The notes: generated by a model from the letters alone, not told the origin. A stretch of 64,000 bases of DNA from Agrobacterium larrymoorei (GCF_013322225.1 NZ_JAAMFB010000013.1:1-64000), one strand, 5' to 3'. Positions 44,747 through 55,316 are shown, counted from the first letter of the stretch. A program made the numbers and translations.

Positions 44747-45145
44747 TCACTGAGAAGCAGCAGGCGTTGCCACCGGCTGTTGTGCTTCCGACAGCGCGCG
44801 GAGTTCTGCCACGCGGCGCTTGTATTCAGCCTCCGAAATGCTGCCCTTGCGGCGTGCTACGGCCAGATGGGAGAGGTTCTGCTCCATCGTCGTCGCTTCG
44901 TCGTCCGTCATTTGAGGCATGGCAGCGGTGATTGGCTTGGCGAACGTGGGAAAGGTTCCGGTGGACTGCTTTTGCGACGGCGCGGTGCTGACGCGTTGAG
45001 GTCCGACCACCTGCGCCTTCGGGCGCTCCATGTGAACGGGATCGACCAGTGGCTTGGGCGTGGTGCACGCCGCAAGCATAAGCGGAAGCCCAGCGCAAAC
45101 CGACAGTCCAGCCGCCTTCTTCAAGCTTCCCAAAGTCTTGCCCAT
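44747..45145 (-). CDS. Lipoprotein with SHOCT-like C-terminal motif
   Basis: About 132 residues. The N-terminal signal ends in the lipobox LAAC (AGLSVCAGLPLMLAAC), predicting lipid anchoring. A proline/serine/glutamine-rich middle is followed by HLAVARRKGSISEAEYKRRVAELRALSE, a short helical SHOCT-like motif often found at protein ends. The function is unknown. The ATG at 45145 follows GGGACAACGGAA. It is divergent from phaC, with 128 bases between starts. Confidence 0.72.
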   Translation of the reverse strand: MGKTLGSLKKAAGLSVCAGLPLMLAACTTPKPLVDPVHMERPKAQVVGPQRVSTAPSQKQSTGTFPTFAKPITAAMPQMTDDEATTMEQNLSHLAVARRKGSISEAEYKRRVAELRALSEAQQPVATPAASQ

Positions 45146-45273
45146 TTCCGTTGTCCCGCCTGTCAAGAATCGTGCGTGTTTCGGACGCTGTCATACTGGC
45201 GTCCATCCTGCTGGAACTTGTATTCGTTTTCATGCAGAATGTGCAAACACAAAAATGCGCCGGAGACGAATGC

Positions 45274-47124
45274 ATGGCAGGCAAACAGGGCGGGGAGAAT
45301 GGGAGCCAGGAAAAACCTTCCGGCTTCGACCCTAAATCCGCCGATGCCTATATTCTACGCGATCCTCAAGCCTTCGCCATGAACATTGCCCGCGCCGTAG
45401 AAAACCTCGGCAAAGCAGCATCGGAATGGCTTGCGCCGCGTGAAAGCGGAGAAATTCCGCCGACCAACACAAGTCCGATGAGCGATCTGTTTCAAACGTT
45501 GTCGGATGTCGCGGAATACTGGATGGCCGAGCCGCAGCGTTCCATCGAGGCGCAGACGCATCTGCTTTCGAGCTATTTTGATATATGGCAGAAATCCCTG
45601 ACGCAGTTCGCAAGCCAGCAGATGGGCGAAGCGCCGAAGCCATCGGAAAAGAAACAGGACAGGCGCTTTGCAGATGCCGACTGGCAGGCCAATCCGTTCT
45701 TCGATCTTTTGCAAAAACTGCATTCTGCCACTGCAAGCTGGGCGGAAACCATGGTCGTGCAGGCTGATGGCCTGGACGAGCGCACCCGGGAGAAGGCACG
45801 CTTCTATGTACGGCAAGTGATAGAGGCCATCTCCCCTGCCAATTTCACATTCACCAACCCGCAGGTGTTTCGTGAGACGGTGGCCACCAGCGGCGCCAAT
45901 CTGGTCAAGGGTATGGCGCAGCTTGCCGAAGACATGGCGGCGGGCAAGGGCAACCTCAAACTGCGGCAGACGGATTACAGCAAATTCGTCATTGGGCAGA
46001 ATGTGGCGATCACACCCGGCAAGGTGATTTCACGCAGCGATCTATGCGAGATCATTCAGTATGCCCCTTCCACCGAGAAAGTGTTCAAGCGCCCCCTGCT
46101 GATCATCCCTCCCTGGATCAACAAGTTCTACATTCTGGACCTCAACGCCCGAAAATCCTTCGTCAAATGGTGCGTCGATCAAGGTCACAGCGTCTTCATG
46201 GTGTCCTGGATCAACCCGGATGCGCGCCACGCGAAGAAAGGTTGGGAGAGCTACACGCATGAGGGCATAGACTTCGCGCTTGACGCCATCGAGCAGGCAA
46301 CGGGCGAGAGCAAAGTCAATGCCATAGGGTACTGCATTGGCGGCACGCTTTTGGCATCGACGCTGGCTCTTCACGTACAGGAAAAGAACAAGCGCATCAG
46401 CACCGCAACTTTCCTTGCAGCACAAACGGATTTCACCCACGCGGGCGACCTGAAAATCTTCATCGACGAGGCGCAACTGGCGGCACTCGATGCACATATG
46501 AAAGCGGTGGGTTATCTGGACGGCGCGATCATGGCCAGCGTCTTCAATATGCTGAGGGCATCCGACCTGATCTGGCCCTATGTGGTCGATAATTATCTGC
46601 GCGGCGCGCAACCGCCGCCTTTCGATCTCCTCTACTGGAATTCCGATTCCACCCGCGTCGCGGCAGCCAACCACTCTTTCTATCTGCGCAATTGTTATCT
46701 GGAGAACAATCTGGCCGAAGGCCGGATGAAGGTGGATGGCAAGGTGATCAATCTCGCGGATATCAAAATCCCCGTCTACGACATGGCAACGCGGGAGGAC
46801 CATATCGCACCGGCAAAGTCTGTATTTACCGGTGCTTCGCTTTTTGGTGGACCGGTGGAGTTTGTACTGGGCGCGTCCGGCCACATAGCCGGCGTCGTCA
46901 ATCCGCCCGACGCCGAGAAGTATCAATTCTGGACAGGCACATCACCGAACGGTGATTTCGATGCCTGGCAGCAGGCAGCGACAGCGCACAAAGGTTCCTG
47001 GTGGCCGCATTGGCAAGGCTGGCTCGAAAAACAGAGCAGGCAGCGCAAGGTTGCCGCCCGTATACCCGGCGATGGAGCCCTGCCGCCGCTTTGCGACGCG
47101 CCCGGCACCTATGTTCTTGAATAA
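45274..47124 (+). CDS. phaC: Class I polyhydroxyalkanoate synthase
   Basis: 616 residues. The C-terminal alpha/beta-hydrolase carries the synthase lipase-like box GYCIGGTLLAS with the catalytic cysteine. The later DHIAPAKSVF (Asp) and GASGHIAGVVNPP (His) complete the triad. The N-terminal ~200 residues form the class I-specific domain. It polymerises (R)-3-hydroxyacyl-CoA into storage granules. GGAGACGAATGC before the ATG at 45274 selects this start; upstream in-frame ATGs would run into the divergent lipoprotein promoter. Confidence 0.95.
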   Translation: MAGKQGGENGSQEKPSGFDPKSADAYILRDPQAFAMNIARAVENLGKAASEWLAPRESGEIPPTNTSPMSDLFQTLSDVAEYWMAEPQRSIEAQTHLLSSYFDIWQKSLTQFASQQMGEAPKPSEKKQDRRFADADWQANPFFDLLQKLHSATASWAETMVVQADGLDERTREKARFYVRQVIEAISPANFTFTNPQVFRETVATSGANLVKGMAQLAEDMAAGKGNLKLRQTDYSKFVIGQNVAITPGKVISRSDLCEIIQYAPSTEKVFKRPLLIIPPWINKFYILDLNARKSFVKWCVDQGHSVFMVSWINPDARHAKKGWESYTHEGIDFALDAIEQATGESKVNAIGYCIGGTLLASTLALHVQEKNKRISTATFLAAQTDFTHAGDLKIFIDEAQLAALDAHMKAVGYLDGAIMASVFNMLRASDLIWPYVVDNYLRGAQPPPFDLLYWNSDSTRVAAANHSFYLRNCYLENNLAEGRMKVDGKVINLADIKIPVYDMATREDHIAPAKSVFTGASLFGGPVEFVLGASGHIAGVVNPPDAEKYQFWTGTSPNGDFDAWQQAATAHKGSWWPHWQGWLEKQSRQRKVAARIPGDGALPPLCDAPGTYVLE

Positions 47125-47151
47125 GCGTGAGCGCACGACGACACTGTGGAC

Positions 47152-47871
47152 ATGATCTTTGATTCTCCACTCATTCCCGCCACTCTGGTTGCCCGGTACA
47201 AGCGCTTCCTCTTCGATGCCATTCTGGAAGACGGCACGGCCATCACCGGCTCGTGCCCCAACACCGGCTCCATGAGAGGGCTGACGACGCCTGGGTCGCG
47301 CATTTGGATATCCGAGCATAACAGCCCTACCCGCAAATATCGCCACATGCTGGAACTGGTGGAGGCGGATAGCACGGTCGTTGGTATCAATACTGGAATG
47401 CCGAACCGATTGACAGAAGAGGCAATCCGCAACGAGCGAATCCCTTCGCTTCGCGGCTACACGACAATCAAGCGTGAACAGCGTTACGGCATCAACTCCC
47501 GCATCGATTTCCTGCTATCCGCTCCCGGTAGGCCGGACGCCTATGTCGAAGTGAAGAACGTGCATTTCATGCGCGAGCAGGGTCTGGCGGAATTTCCCGA
47601 TACGGCCACCCTGCGCGGCGCAAAGCATCTGGAAGAGCTGGGCAATGCGGCGCAGGCCGGTCACCGTGCGGTGATGCTTTATCTGATACAACGGAACGAT
47701 TGCGGGAGGATGCGAATCTGCGGCGATCTCGATCCGGTCTATGCAGCGGCATTTCAGCGGGCGATGGCGCGTGGTGTTGAAGCCTACGCCATCCGGTGCC
47801 ATGTATCTTCACTGGAAATTGTGGCCAGAACCATTGTTGCAATAGACGGCGGCCACTCTGCTGCTTTATGA
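47152..47871 (+). CDS. sfsA: SfsA family protein
   Basis: About 239 residues, the usual SfsA length. Typical blocks are [38 protein letters not shown] and the nuclease-like [20 protein letters not shown]. The E-x-K pair in YVEVKNV is the metal-site signature of the restriction-endonuclease-like fold. The protein is known as sugar fermentation stimulation protein and binds DNA; nuclease activity has been proposed for the family. ATG at 47152 is preferred over GTG at 47146. It follows phaC by 27 bases. Confidence 0.9.
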   Translation: MIFDSPLIPATLVARYKRFLFDAILEDGTAITGSCPNTGSMRGLTTPGSRIWISEHNSPTRKYRHMLELVEADSTVVGINTGMPNRLTEEAIRNERIPSLRGYTTIKREQRYGINSRIDFLLSAPGRPDAYVEVKNVHFMREQGLAEFPDTATLRGAKHLEELGNAAQAGHRAVMLYLIQRNDCGRMRICGDLDPVYAAAFQRAMARGVEAYAIRCHVSSLEIVARTIVAIDGGHSAAL

Positions 47872-47899
47872 ACGCAGATGCAAAATAGAAAGCGGTTCA

Positions 47900-48730
47900 A
47901 TGGTTACTTATATCGATGCGGCATCGGCTCCCATGAAGAATACGGGCGTCATCCGCCTGTATAATTCTGAAGACTTCGAGGGCATGCGCAAGGCAAGCCA
48001 GCTGACGGCGCGCTGTTTGGACGAACTGGCGAGCATCGTAAAGCCCGGTGTTACCACCAATGCCATCGACCGCTTCGTATTCGAATTCGGCGCGGATCAC
48101 GGTGCCCTGCCCGCCACCTTGAATTATCGCGGTTACACGAAATCCGTCTGCACCTCCATCAATCATGTGGTCTGCCACGGTATTCCCGATGACAAGCCAC
48201 TGCGCGAGGGAGATGTCGTCAATATCGACGTGACCTATATTCTCGATGGCTGGTATGGCGATTCGAGCCGCATGTATCCCGTCGGCCAGATCAAGCGGGC
48301 AGCGGAACGGCTTCTGGAAGTGACCTATGAATGCCTGATGCGTGGCATCGCCGCCGTCAGACCCGGCGCTCGGACCGGCGCAATCGGCGCGGCCATTCAG
48401 ACCTATGCGGAGGCCGAACGCTGCTCCGTGGTGACGGATTTCTGCGGCCATGGCGTGGGACGCCTTTTCCACGACACGCCGAACATCCTCCACTACGGCA
48501 AGGAAAGCGACGGGCCGGAAATCCGCGAAGGCATGATCTTCACCATCGAGCCGATGATCAATCTCGGCAAGCCGCACGTGAAGGTGCTTTCCGATGGCTG
48601 GACGGCGGTAACACGGGACCGTTCGCTTTCTGCGCAATACGAACATGCGGTTGGCGTGACCGCCACCGGTTGCGAGATCTTCACGCTTTCCCCGGGTGGC
48701 TTCGACCGCCCCGGCCTGCCGCCGCTTTAA
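47900..48730 (+). CDS. map: Type I methionine aminopeptidase
   Basis: 276 residues with all five metal ligands in context: Asp in VVNIDVTYILDGWYGDSS (two), His in CGHGVGRLFHDTP, Glu in FTIEPMINLG and Glu in SAQYEHAVGVT. It removes the N-terminal methionine from new proteins. The N-terminal ~25 residues preceding the catalytic core are somewhat longer than in E. coli (264). It starts 28 bases after sfsA and is followed by radC with 18 bases between, so sfsA-map-radC may be one operon. Confidence 0.96.
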   Translation: MVTYIDAASAPMKNTGVIRLYNSEDFEGMRKASQLTARCLDELASIVKPGVTTNAIDRFVFEFGADHGALPATLNYRGYTKSVCTSINHVVCHGIPDDKPLREGDVVNIDVTYILDGWYGDSSRMYPVGQIKRAAERLLEVTYECLMRGIAAVRPGARTGAIGAAIQTYAEAERCSVVTDFCGHGVGRLFHDTPNILHYGKESDGPEIREGMIFTIEPMINLGKPHVKVLSDGWTAVTRDRSLSAQYEHAVGVTATGCEIFTLSPGGFDRPGLPPL

Positions 48731-48748
48731 TTCGAAAGTCATCGCCAC

Positions 48749-49585
48749 ATGGCAAAACGCCCCTCTTCTCCGACCGAAAAAGCAACGTCGTTTCAGGAAG
48801 AGAACGGCGGCAACGATCTGTTCGAACCGATGGACGAGCGCGGTTACTTCGCTGAACCGCGTCCCGCGTCGAGAAAAACCAAGGCGGAGGAAGTGGCGTC
48901 TCCGGTTGAAGACATGGCGCATTATCACGGCCATCGCGAACGGTTGCGCGCCAAATATCGAGAGAACGGCGATGTGGCATTGGCCGACTATGAATTGCTG
49001 GAACTGTTGCTTTTCCGGCTTATTCCTAGACGCGACACAAAGCCGATTGCCAAGGCGCTGATCGCCCGCTTCGGCACACTTGGCGGGGTTTTGGGCGCAC
49101 CGGTCGGGCTTCTCCAAGAAGTGAAAGGCGTGGGCGAAGCCGTGGCGCTGGACCTGAAGTTGATCGCATCCGTTTCACAACGCATGCTCAAAAGCGAAAT
49201 TCGCAACAAGCAGGTGCTTGGCTCCTGGTCATCCGTCATCGATTACTGCCACGCCGCCATGGCGCACGAAACCCGCGAGCAGTTCCGGATTCTGTTTCTC
49301 GACAAGCGCAACGTATTGATTGCCGATGAGGTGCAGGGCCATGGCACCGTGGACCATACGCCGGTTTATCCGCGTGAAGTGGTGCGGCGTGCATTGGAGC
49401 TTTCCTCAACTGCCATCATCCTCGTGCACAATCATCCGAGCGGCGACCCTACCCCATCTCGCGCCGATATAGAGATGACGAAGACCATCATCGATACGGC
49501 AAAGCCGCTGGGCATCGCCGTGCATGACCACATCATCATCGGCAAGGACGGGCATGTCAGCTTCAAGGGACTGCGGCTGATATAA
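48749..49585 (+). CDS. radC: RadC family JAB-domain protein
   Basis: 278 residues. The helix-hairpin-helix part ([25 protein letters not shown]) lies centrally and a C-terminal MPN/JAMM domain has the zinc motif [14 protein letters not shown] with the upstream Glu in [15 protein letters not shown]. Despite the name, a direct repair function is not established for the family. The N-terminal ~55 residues are charged and disordered. A perfect 11-bp inverted repeat at 49639-49680 follows the gene. Confidence 0.93.
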   Translation: MAKRPSSPTEKATSFQEENGGNDLFEPMDERGYFAEPRPASRKTKAEEVASPVEDMAHYHGHRERLRAKYRENGDVALADYELLELLLFRLIPRRDTKPIAKALIARFGTLGGVLGAPVGLLQEVKGVGEAVALDLKLIASVSQRMLKSEIRNKQVLGSWSSVIDYCHAAMAHETREQFRILFLDKRNVLIADEVQGHGTVDHTPVYPREVVRRALELSSTAIILVHNHPSGDPTPSRADIEMTKTIIDTAKPLGIAVHDHIIIGKDGHVSFKGLRLI

Positions 49586-49638
49586 AGCAGTGTCGGCATG
49601 TCGCTGGCCTGCCGACCGGAAGAGTTGGAACCCTTCCA

Positions 49639-49680
49639 TTTGAAATGAAGCGCTCAAGTGCCATACCGTTTCATTTCAAA
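49639..49680. repeat. 11-bp perfect inverted repeat between radC and tadE
   Basis: TTTGAAATGAA (49639-49649) faces TTCATTTCAAA (49670-49680) across 20 bases. It lacks a T-tract, so it could be an operator for the following pilus genes or a processing hairpin. Confidence 0.45.
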
Positions 49681-49812
49681 ACATCTACCCGAAGTTTTCG
49701 AAGCTTATCGTTCGGTTGTCGGCACAACCGTAAGTGATGTCGTTAATTAAAAATCAATATCTCTAAATTAGTTTTTTCGAAAATAATAATATCCGTATTT
49801 CGGGGGAAAAGC

Positions 49813-50235
49813 ATGGCACGACTGGCCAACATACTCCGCAATCGCTCGGGCTCATCGGCCGTCGAGTTCGCAATCATTGCGCCTGTCTTCATAATGGTTC
49901 TACTGACGATGATTGCTTACGGCATCTATCTTACCGCTGCCTATGCCGTGCAACAGGTGGCGGCAGACGCTGCGCGCACCGCCGTTGCTGGCCTCAGCAC
50001 CAGCGAGCGCGAAACACTGGCGCGGAACTTCGTCAGCAAGAGTGCACTGGACTATGCGTTTCTGGACAAGAAACGCATGAATGTGAGCGTGGGCAGCGAT
50101 CCGGGCAATGCCAACCAGTTCACCGTGACGGTGGAATATGATGCGCGCAACCTGCCGATCTGGAGCCTCTACACCTATGCGCTTCCGGAAAAGACCATCA
50201 AGCGCTTCTCGACAATTCGGATCGGAGGGGTCTGA
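49813..50235 (+). CDS. TadE family pilus assembly protein
   Basis: 140 residues. An RSGSSAVEFAIIAPVF motif leads into a single N-terminal membrane helix (VFIMVLLTMIAYGIYLTAAYAV), the pattern of TadE-like pseudopilins with the invariant Glu in V/A-E-F-A. The rest is a periplasmic domain. It would act with the tight-adherence (Flp pilus) apparatus, none of whose core genes are in this window. GGGGGAAAAGC precedes the ATG. The next gene begins one base after its stop. Confidence 0.85.
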   Translation: MARLANILRNRSGSSAVEFAIIAPVFIMVLLTMIAYGIYLTAAYAVQQVAADAARTAVAGLSTSERETLARNFVSKSALDYAFLDKKRMNVSVGSDPGNANQFTVTVEYDARNLPIWSLYTYALPEKTIKRFSTIRIGGV

Positions 50236-50236
50236 C

Positions 50237-51970
50237 ATGCGCAAGTTTCATGCACTCATGAAAACGATCCATAGCGACAGATCCGGCAACATTGCCATCA
50301 TGGCGGGGGTCACCGCGCCGCTGATCGCAGGTATTCTCGCGCTCGGCGTCGACTATGGCTACCTGACCCTGCAAAAGCGGCAGTTGCAGCAAACCGCCGA
50401 TCTTGCAGCTTTATCCGCCGCATCCGCAACCAACGTCGAAAACGCCGTGCTGCAGTATTTCCAGATGAATGGCAAAAATCTCGGCGTCAAAACCGCATCC
50501 GGTCTCTTGACGGAAAAAGGCGTCAAACCCTTCAATACCGAAACGGTCTTTTCCACAGTCGATGGCTATGCCGAAATCACCAAAGGCCACTACGAGCCGG
50601 ACCTCAACGTGCCGGTAGGGCAGCGCTTCGTTAAAAACGGTGCGCAGACGAATGCGGTGAAGGTGAATATCGTGGAGAAAGGCCGCATTTTCTTTGCAGG
50701 AACATTCACGACAGCCCCGACCCTGTCTGCGGTAGGCACAGCTGCGTCACAGCGGCTGGCCTCGTTTTCGGTTGGGTCGCGCGTGGCAAGCATCAATAAC
50801 GGCTTGCTCAACAACCTGCTCGGCGGTCTGTTAGGAACGAAGATCAATCTCAGCCTGATGGACTATGATGCTCTCGTCGCAGCCGATGTGAACGCCCTGC
50901 ATATTATCGACGCACTGGCGCTTGACCTTAAATTGACCGCAGGCACCTACCGCGATGTGCTTCAAACGGACATTACCTACGGCCAGTTTCTCAACGCGCT
51001 TGGCAAGACGACCGGGCTGAAGCCGACCGTGACGGCCGCGCTGAAGACGCTGGAAAATGCTGTCAACAAAACCAACGTCAAACTTAAGCTGAACAAACTC
51101 ATTGCTCTCGATGCGATACTGGATAAACCCATCGGGGCGGCTGAGAATCTAAAAGTTCAGGCGGGCGTTTTCGACCTCATCTCTGCCGCCGCGACGGCCG
51201 CCAATGGCGGCAAACAGATCGCCGTCGATGCGGGCGTCACCGTTCCGGGACTTACCTCCACCAAAATCACGCTCGCCATCGGTGAGCCGCCTGTCGGCAC
51301 GCCGCCACTTGCCGCCGGCGCACCCGGCACCATCGTCCGAACCGCGCAGACACGTCTTTCCGTCGATGTAAGGGTGGATGGATTGAAGGCGTTGTTGAAC
51401 ACAGGCGTCCATATTCCGCTTTATGTAGAAGTTGCTAACGCGGAAGCCAAGCTTGCCGATATTCGCTGTTCAGCCGGGAATATGGGCACGGTCGATGTGG
51501 AGGTGGTTCCGGGCATCGTCGAGATCGCCCTGGGCGACGTTGATACCAGTGCGTTCAACAATTTCGGCAAAGACCCACGAGTCACCAAAGCCACCCTCGT
51601 CAACGTGCTGAGCCTCGTGACGATCACCGGCATGGCCCATATCGACACGGCCAATCTGACCAAGACCAAACTGACCTTCCAGCAGACCGATATCAATCAG
51701 GGTCTAGTCAAGAACGTATCGACCAAGGATGTCACGACCTCGCTGGTCAAATCGCTTCTGACCAATCTGGACCTGAGTATCAATCTGCCCCTGCTCAGCC
51801 TCGGCTCCCCCGGGCCTCTTCAGGCGGCCCTTGCAGAAACGCTGAGCGTTGCGACGGTTCCGATCGACAGCGTGCTCTATAACACGCTGATGCTGCTGGG
51901 TGTGAAGATCGGCGAGGCCGATGTCAGGGTAACTGACGTGCGGTGCATGCATCCGGCGCTGGTGCAGTGA
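50237..51970 (+). CDS. TadG-like pilus assembly protein
   Basis: About 577 residues. The N-terminal motif SDRSGNIAIMAGVTAPLIAGILALGVDYG is the TadE/TadG membrane helix, followed by QKRQLQQTADLAALSAA, also typical. The long C-terminal region is mostly beta-rich and repetitive, with two cysteine-containing segments (ADIRCSAGNMG and VTDVRCMHPALVQ at the end). A von Willebrand factor A motif is not obvious. It probably sits in the periplasm, anchored in the inner membrane. GGAGGGGTCTGAC before the ATG overlaps the tadE stop, indicating coupling. Confidence 0.82.
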   Translation: MRKFHALMKTIHSDRSGNIAIMAGVTAPLIAGILALGVDYGYLTLQKRQLQQTADLAALSAASATNVENAVLQYFQMNGKNLGVKTASGLLTEKGVKPFNTETVFSTVDGYAEITKGHYEPDLNVPVGQRFVKNGAQTNAVKVNIVEKGRIFFAGTFTTAPTLSAVGTAASQRLASFSVGSRVASINNGLLNNLLGGLLGTKINLSLMDYDALVAADVNALHIIDALALDLKLTAGTYRDVLQTDITYGQFLNALGKTTGLKPTVTAALKTLENAVNKTNVKLKLNKLIALDAILDKPIGAAENLKVQAGVFDLISAAATAANGGKQIAVDAGVTVPGLTSTKITLAIGEPPVGTPPLAAGAPGTIVRTAQTRLSVDVRVDGLKALLNTGVHIPLYVEVANAEAKLADIRCSAGNMGTVDVEVVPGIVEIALGDVDTSAFNNFGKDPRVTKATLVNVLSLVTITGMAHIDTANLTKTKLTFQQTDINQGLVKNVSTKDVTTSLVKSLLTNLDLSINLPLLSLGSPGPLQAALAETLSVATVPIDSVLYNTLMLLGVKIGEADVRVTDVRCMHPALVQ

Positions 51971-52003
51971 TGTGATTGGACGATCGGGGAAACCTGGAGA
52001 TTT

Positions 52004-52094
52004 CCGTCATCCTAAGGCTTGTCCCTAGGATCTAATCACGGTTCTGCGGATGCGACGTCGCAGATCCTCGGGTCGAGCCCGAGGACGACGGAGG
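52004..52094. repeat. Composite family B repeat
   Basis: ccgtcatcctaaggcttgtccctaggatctaatcacg joins gcagatcctcgggtcgagcccgaggacgacgg. The left half is the uninterrupted relative of the sequence split by the MITE at 15216-15540, and thus reveals that element's empty site. Confidence 0.75.
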
Positions 52095-52139
52095 AGAGGT
52101 TGCGCCTCGACAGAGCCAAAGAGTTCGTCTCCCTCTCAA

Positions 52140-52172
52140 ACAAAAAAGCCGCCGGATCGCTCCGGCGGCTCA
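52140..52172 (-). terminator. Rho-independent terminator of the DAHP synthase gene
   Basis: Minus strand: GCCGCCGG, loop agcgat, CCGGCGGC, followed by six T residues. It lies 21 bases after the stop codon. Confidence 0.88.
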
Positions 52173-52192
52173 CTTATTGTCTTTTACCAAAC

Positions 52193-53569
52193 TCAGCCGT
52201 TCACGACAGCCAGACGCTTCTCATCGCGGCCGCTCTTCATGCGCTCGGACAACAGGAACGCCAGTTCCAGAGCCTGATCCGCATTGAGGCGTGGGTCGCA
52301 ATGGGTGTGGTAACGGTCGGACAGCGAGTCGGCTGTAACGGCGCGTGCGCCGCCGGTGCATTCCGTTACGTCCTTGCCAGTCATTTCGATATGGATGCCG
52401 CCCGGATGGGTGCCTTCGGCGCGGTGGATCTGGAAGAAGCTTTCGACTTCCGACAGAATACGCTCGAACGGACGCGTCTTGTAGTGGTTGAGCGTGATTG
52501 TGTTGCCATGCATCGGATCACAGGACCAGACGACCTTGCGGCCTTCTTTTTCCACAGCCCGAATAAGCTTTGGCAGGCTGTCTGCAACCCTGTCGTGGCC
52601 GAAACGGCAGATCAGCGTCAGGCGACCAGCTTCGTTGGTCGGGTTCAGCGCATCGATCAGCTCGATCAGGTTGTCCGGCTGCAAGGATGGGCCGCACTTC
52701 AGACCGATCGGGTTCTTGATACCGCGGAAATACTCGACGTGCGCATGGTCCAGCTGGCGGGTACGGTCGCCGATCCACAGCATATGGCCGGAGGTGGCGT
52801 ACCAGTCGCCGGAGGTCGAGTCGACGCGGGTCAACGCTTCTTCATAGCCGAGCAGCAGGGCTTCATGGCTGGTGAAGAAATCGGTCTCGCGCAGGCTCGG
52901 ATTGTTTTCCGCAGTGATGCCGATGGCCTTCATGAAGTCCATGGTTTCAGAAATACGGCTTGCGAGCTTGCGGTAACGATCTGCCTGGGGGGAGTCCTTG
53001 ATGAAGCCGAGCATCCACTGGTGCACGTTCTCAAGGTTGGCATAACCACCCATGGCGAAAGCGCGCAGCAGGTTCAGCGTTGCAGCGGACTGGCGATATG
53101 CGTCCAGCTGGCGCTCCGGGTTGGGGATACGCGAGGCTTCGTTGAACTCGATGCCGTTGATGATGTCACCACGGTAGGACGGCAGCTCCACGCCGTTCTG
53201 CGCCTCGATATTCGAAGAGCGCGGCTTGGCGAACTGACCGGCGATGCGGCCGACCTTGACGACAGGAAGCTGTGCGCCATAGGTCAGAACCACGGCCATC
53301 TGCAGGAAGGCGCGGAAGAAGTCGCGGATATTGTCCGCGCCGTGTTCCAGGAAGCTTTCGGCGCAATCGCCGCCCTGAAGCAGGAACGCTTCGCCTTCGG
53401 CAACGCTTGCCAGCTGCTTCTTCAAACGGCGCGCTTCACCGGCAAAAACCAGCGGTGGATAGCTTGCGAGCTGAGCTTCCGTGGCAGCCAGTGCTGTCGC
53501 ATCCGGGTACTGGGGAACCTGCTGGATTGGCTTGTGTCTCCAGCTGCTGGGCGTCCAATTCTGTGCCAT
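52193..53569 (-). CDS. Class II 3-deoxy-7-phosphoheptulonate synthase
   Basis: About 458 residues of the plant-like (type II) DAHP synthase family. Characteristic blocks are [12 protein letters not shown] (metal-binding cysteine), [13 protein letters not shown] and [20 protein letters not shown], with HGNTI in the C-terminal half. It joins phosphoenolpyruvate and erythrose 4-phosphate in the first step of aromatic amino acid synthesis. The ATG at 53569 follows GGTGAG; the GTG three codons upstream overlaps that site and is rejected. Confidence 0.95.
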   Translation of the reverse strand: MAQNWTPSSWRHKPIQQVPQYPDATALAATEAQLASYPPLVFAGEARRLKKQLASVAEGEAFLLQGGDCAESFLEHGADNIRDFFRAFLQMAVVLTYGAQLPVVKVGRIAGQFAKPRSSNIEAQNGVELPSYRGDIINGIEFNEASRIPNPERQLDAYRQSAATLNLLRAFAMGGYANLENVHQWMLGFIKDSPQADRYRKLASRISETMDFMKAIGITAENNPSLRETDFFTSHEALLLGYEEALTRVDSTSGDWYATSGHMLWIGDRTRQLDHAHVEYFRGIKNPIGLKCGPSLQPDNLIELIDALNPTNEAGRLTLICRFGHDRVADSLPKLIRAVEKEGRKVVWSCDPMHGNTITLNHYKTRPFERILSEVESFFQIHRAEGTHPGGIHIEMTGKDVTECTGGARAVTADSLSDRYHTHCDPRLNADQALELAFLLSERMKSGRDEKRLAVVNG

Positions 53570-53801
53570 TTTACTCACCTGGTTTTCTCGCCAACTAAAC
53601 TAGATGGCGGCGATCTCGAAATTTGCGCGGCTTATACCCTCAAGGACAGGCTTTGCAAAGTCGATGTTCAAGGACAGCCGCCGTTTCGGCCTATTTTGTA
53701 GGGTTTTAGGAAAGAAAAGCGAATCTAACCGATTTAAAAACGTCGCCGCCCCGTGCGCTACGAGGCGGTGACAAGAATAGCCTATGTCAGAAGGTCAGAG
53801 A

Positions 53802-55190
53802 CTAGAGGCGCTCGCCGTTCCTGACCCGGTAGCTTGGAGAATACATCGTCACCAGCTCTTCCGCAGCGGTTGGGTGCACCGCCATGGTGGCGTCGAAGTC
53901 ATCCTTTGTGCATCCGGCCTTTAGTGTGATGCCGAGCAGCTGAGCCATTTCACCAGCCTCGTGACCGAGAATATGCGCGCCGACGACCTTGCGGTCCGCC
54001 GCATTGACGATGAGTTTCATGATGGTCTTCTCGCCACGGCCAGAAAGGGTCGCCTTCATCGGGCGGAACTGCGCGCGGTAGACCTCAATTTCCTCGAACT
54101 TTGCGGAGGCCTGCTCTTCGGACAGACCAACCGTGCCGATTTCCGGCTGTGAGAATACGGCGGTCGCAATCAGATGATGATCCGGCTTCGTCGGATTGTT
54201 CTTGAACTCGGTTTCGATGAAGCACATGGCTTCGTGGATCGCCACCGGAGTAAGCTGTACCCTGTCGGTGACATCGCCCAGCGCATAAATGTGCGGCACG
54301 TTGGTGCGGGAATATTCATCAACGACGATCGCACCCCGCGCATTGGTTTCGACGCCAGCCTTGTCAAGGCCGAGACCTTGCGTATTCGGGTCACGACCCA
54401 GCGCCAGCATGACGAGGCCGACATGGACCGACTGGCCCTTGCTGGTGCGGGCCATGAAGCCGCCTGCCCCATCCTTGCTGACTTCCTCGATAACATCTTC
54501 AAGAATGATACGGATGCCCTTGGCTTCCATCGCTTCATGCAGCCCTTGGCGCATGTCGCCATCGAAGCCGTTGAGGATGTTCTTGCCTCGATAGATCAGC
54601 GTGGTCTCGACGCCAAGGCCATGGAAGATGTTGGCGAATTCGACAGCGATGTAACCGCCGCCTGCAATCAGGATAGACTTCGGCAGTTCTTCCAGATGAA
54701 AGGCTTCGTTGGACGAGATCGTCAATTCATAGCCCGGCAGTGCAACGTGAGGATTTGGCGTGCCACCAACGGCAATGACGATGCGTTCCGCTGTCACGGT
54801 CTGGCCGGTCTTCACCAGCTTTACGGTATGTGCATCGACAAGCTCTGCGCGGCTATCGAAAATTTCGGCTTTGGCGTTCTCCAGACCCTTGCGATACAGG
54901 CCTTCGAGACGCTCGATTTCCTTGTCCTTGGCAGCGATCAGCTTCTTCCAGTCGAATTTGCTCTCACCCACGCTCCAGCCGAAGCCTGCGGCATCTTCGA
55001 AGTGCTCTGGATATTGTGAAGCGTAGACGAACAGCTTTTTCGGCACGCAGCCTCTTATGACGCAGGTTCCGCCGTACCGGTATTCTTCGGCAATGCCGAC
55101 GCGCTTGCCGAGTGATGCCGCCACACGCGCGCTGCGCACGCCGCCGGAACCGCCACCGATAACGAAAAGATCATAGTCATAAGATGTCAT
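53802..55190 (-). CDS. gor: Glutathione-disulfide reductase
   Basis: About 462 residues of the pyridine nucleotide-disulfide reductase family. FVIGGGSGGVRSARVAASLG binds FAD; the redox-active disulfide is GGTCVIRGCVPKK near residue 45; ILIAGGGYIAVEFANIFHGLG binds NADPH; the C-terminal MAVHPTAAEELVTM has the active-site His-Glu pair. It regenerates reduced glutathione. Two adjacent ATGs (55193, 55190) follow AGGGG; the downstream one is better spaced. It lies 127 bases downstream of the DUF2059 gene, which has its own terminator at 55262-55292. Confidence 0.95.
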   Translation of the reverse strand: MTSYDYDLFVIGGGSGGVRSARVAASLGKRVGIAEEYRYGGTCVIRGCVPKKLFVYASQYPEHFEDAAGFGWSVGESKFDWKKLIAAKDKEIERLEGLYRKGLENAKAEIFDSRAELVDAHTVKLVKTGQTVTAERIVIAVGGTPNPHVALPGYELTISSNEAFHLEELPKSILIAGGGYIAVEFANIFHGLGVETTLIYRGKNILNGFDGDMRQGLHEAMEAKGIRIILEDVIEEVSKDGAGGFMARTSKGQSVHVGLVMLALGRDPNTQGLGLDKAGVETNARGAIVVDEYSRTNVPHIYALGDVTDRVQLTPVAIHEAMCFIETEFKNNPTKPDHHLIATAVFSQPEIGTVGLSEEQASAKFEEIEVYRAQFRPMKATLSGRGEKTIMKLIVNAADRKVVGAHILGHEAGEMAQLLGITLKAGCTKDDFDATMAVHPTAAEELVTMYSPSYRVRNGERL

Positions 55191-55261
55191 CATAAACCCC
55201 TGTCTCACGGCAGCGTCATACGCGCCGGACTGGCCCTCATATAGGTTCTACCACTGGAAAA

Positions 55262-55292
55262 AGAAAAGCCCGGAGGTGGGTCCGGGCTTTGA
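55262..55292 (-). terminator. Rho-independent terminator of the DUF2059 gene
   Basis: Minus strand: AAAGCCCGGA, loop cccacc, TCCGGGCTTT then CTTTTTC. It separates DUF2059 from gor. Confidence 0.88.
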
Positions 55293-55316
55293 AAAAAACT
55301 GAACGATCGCGAGAAA

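Noticed and set aside
52019-53701. 560-codon open frame on the plus strand
   Set aside because: Antisense to the DAHP synthase gene, which has a complete family match and its own terminator.
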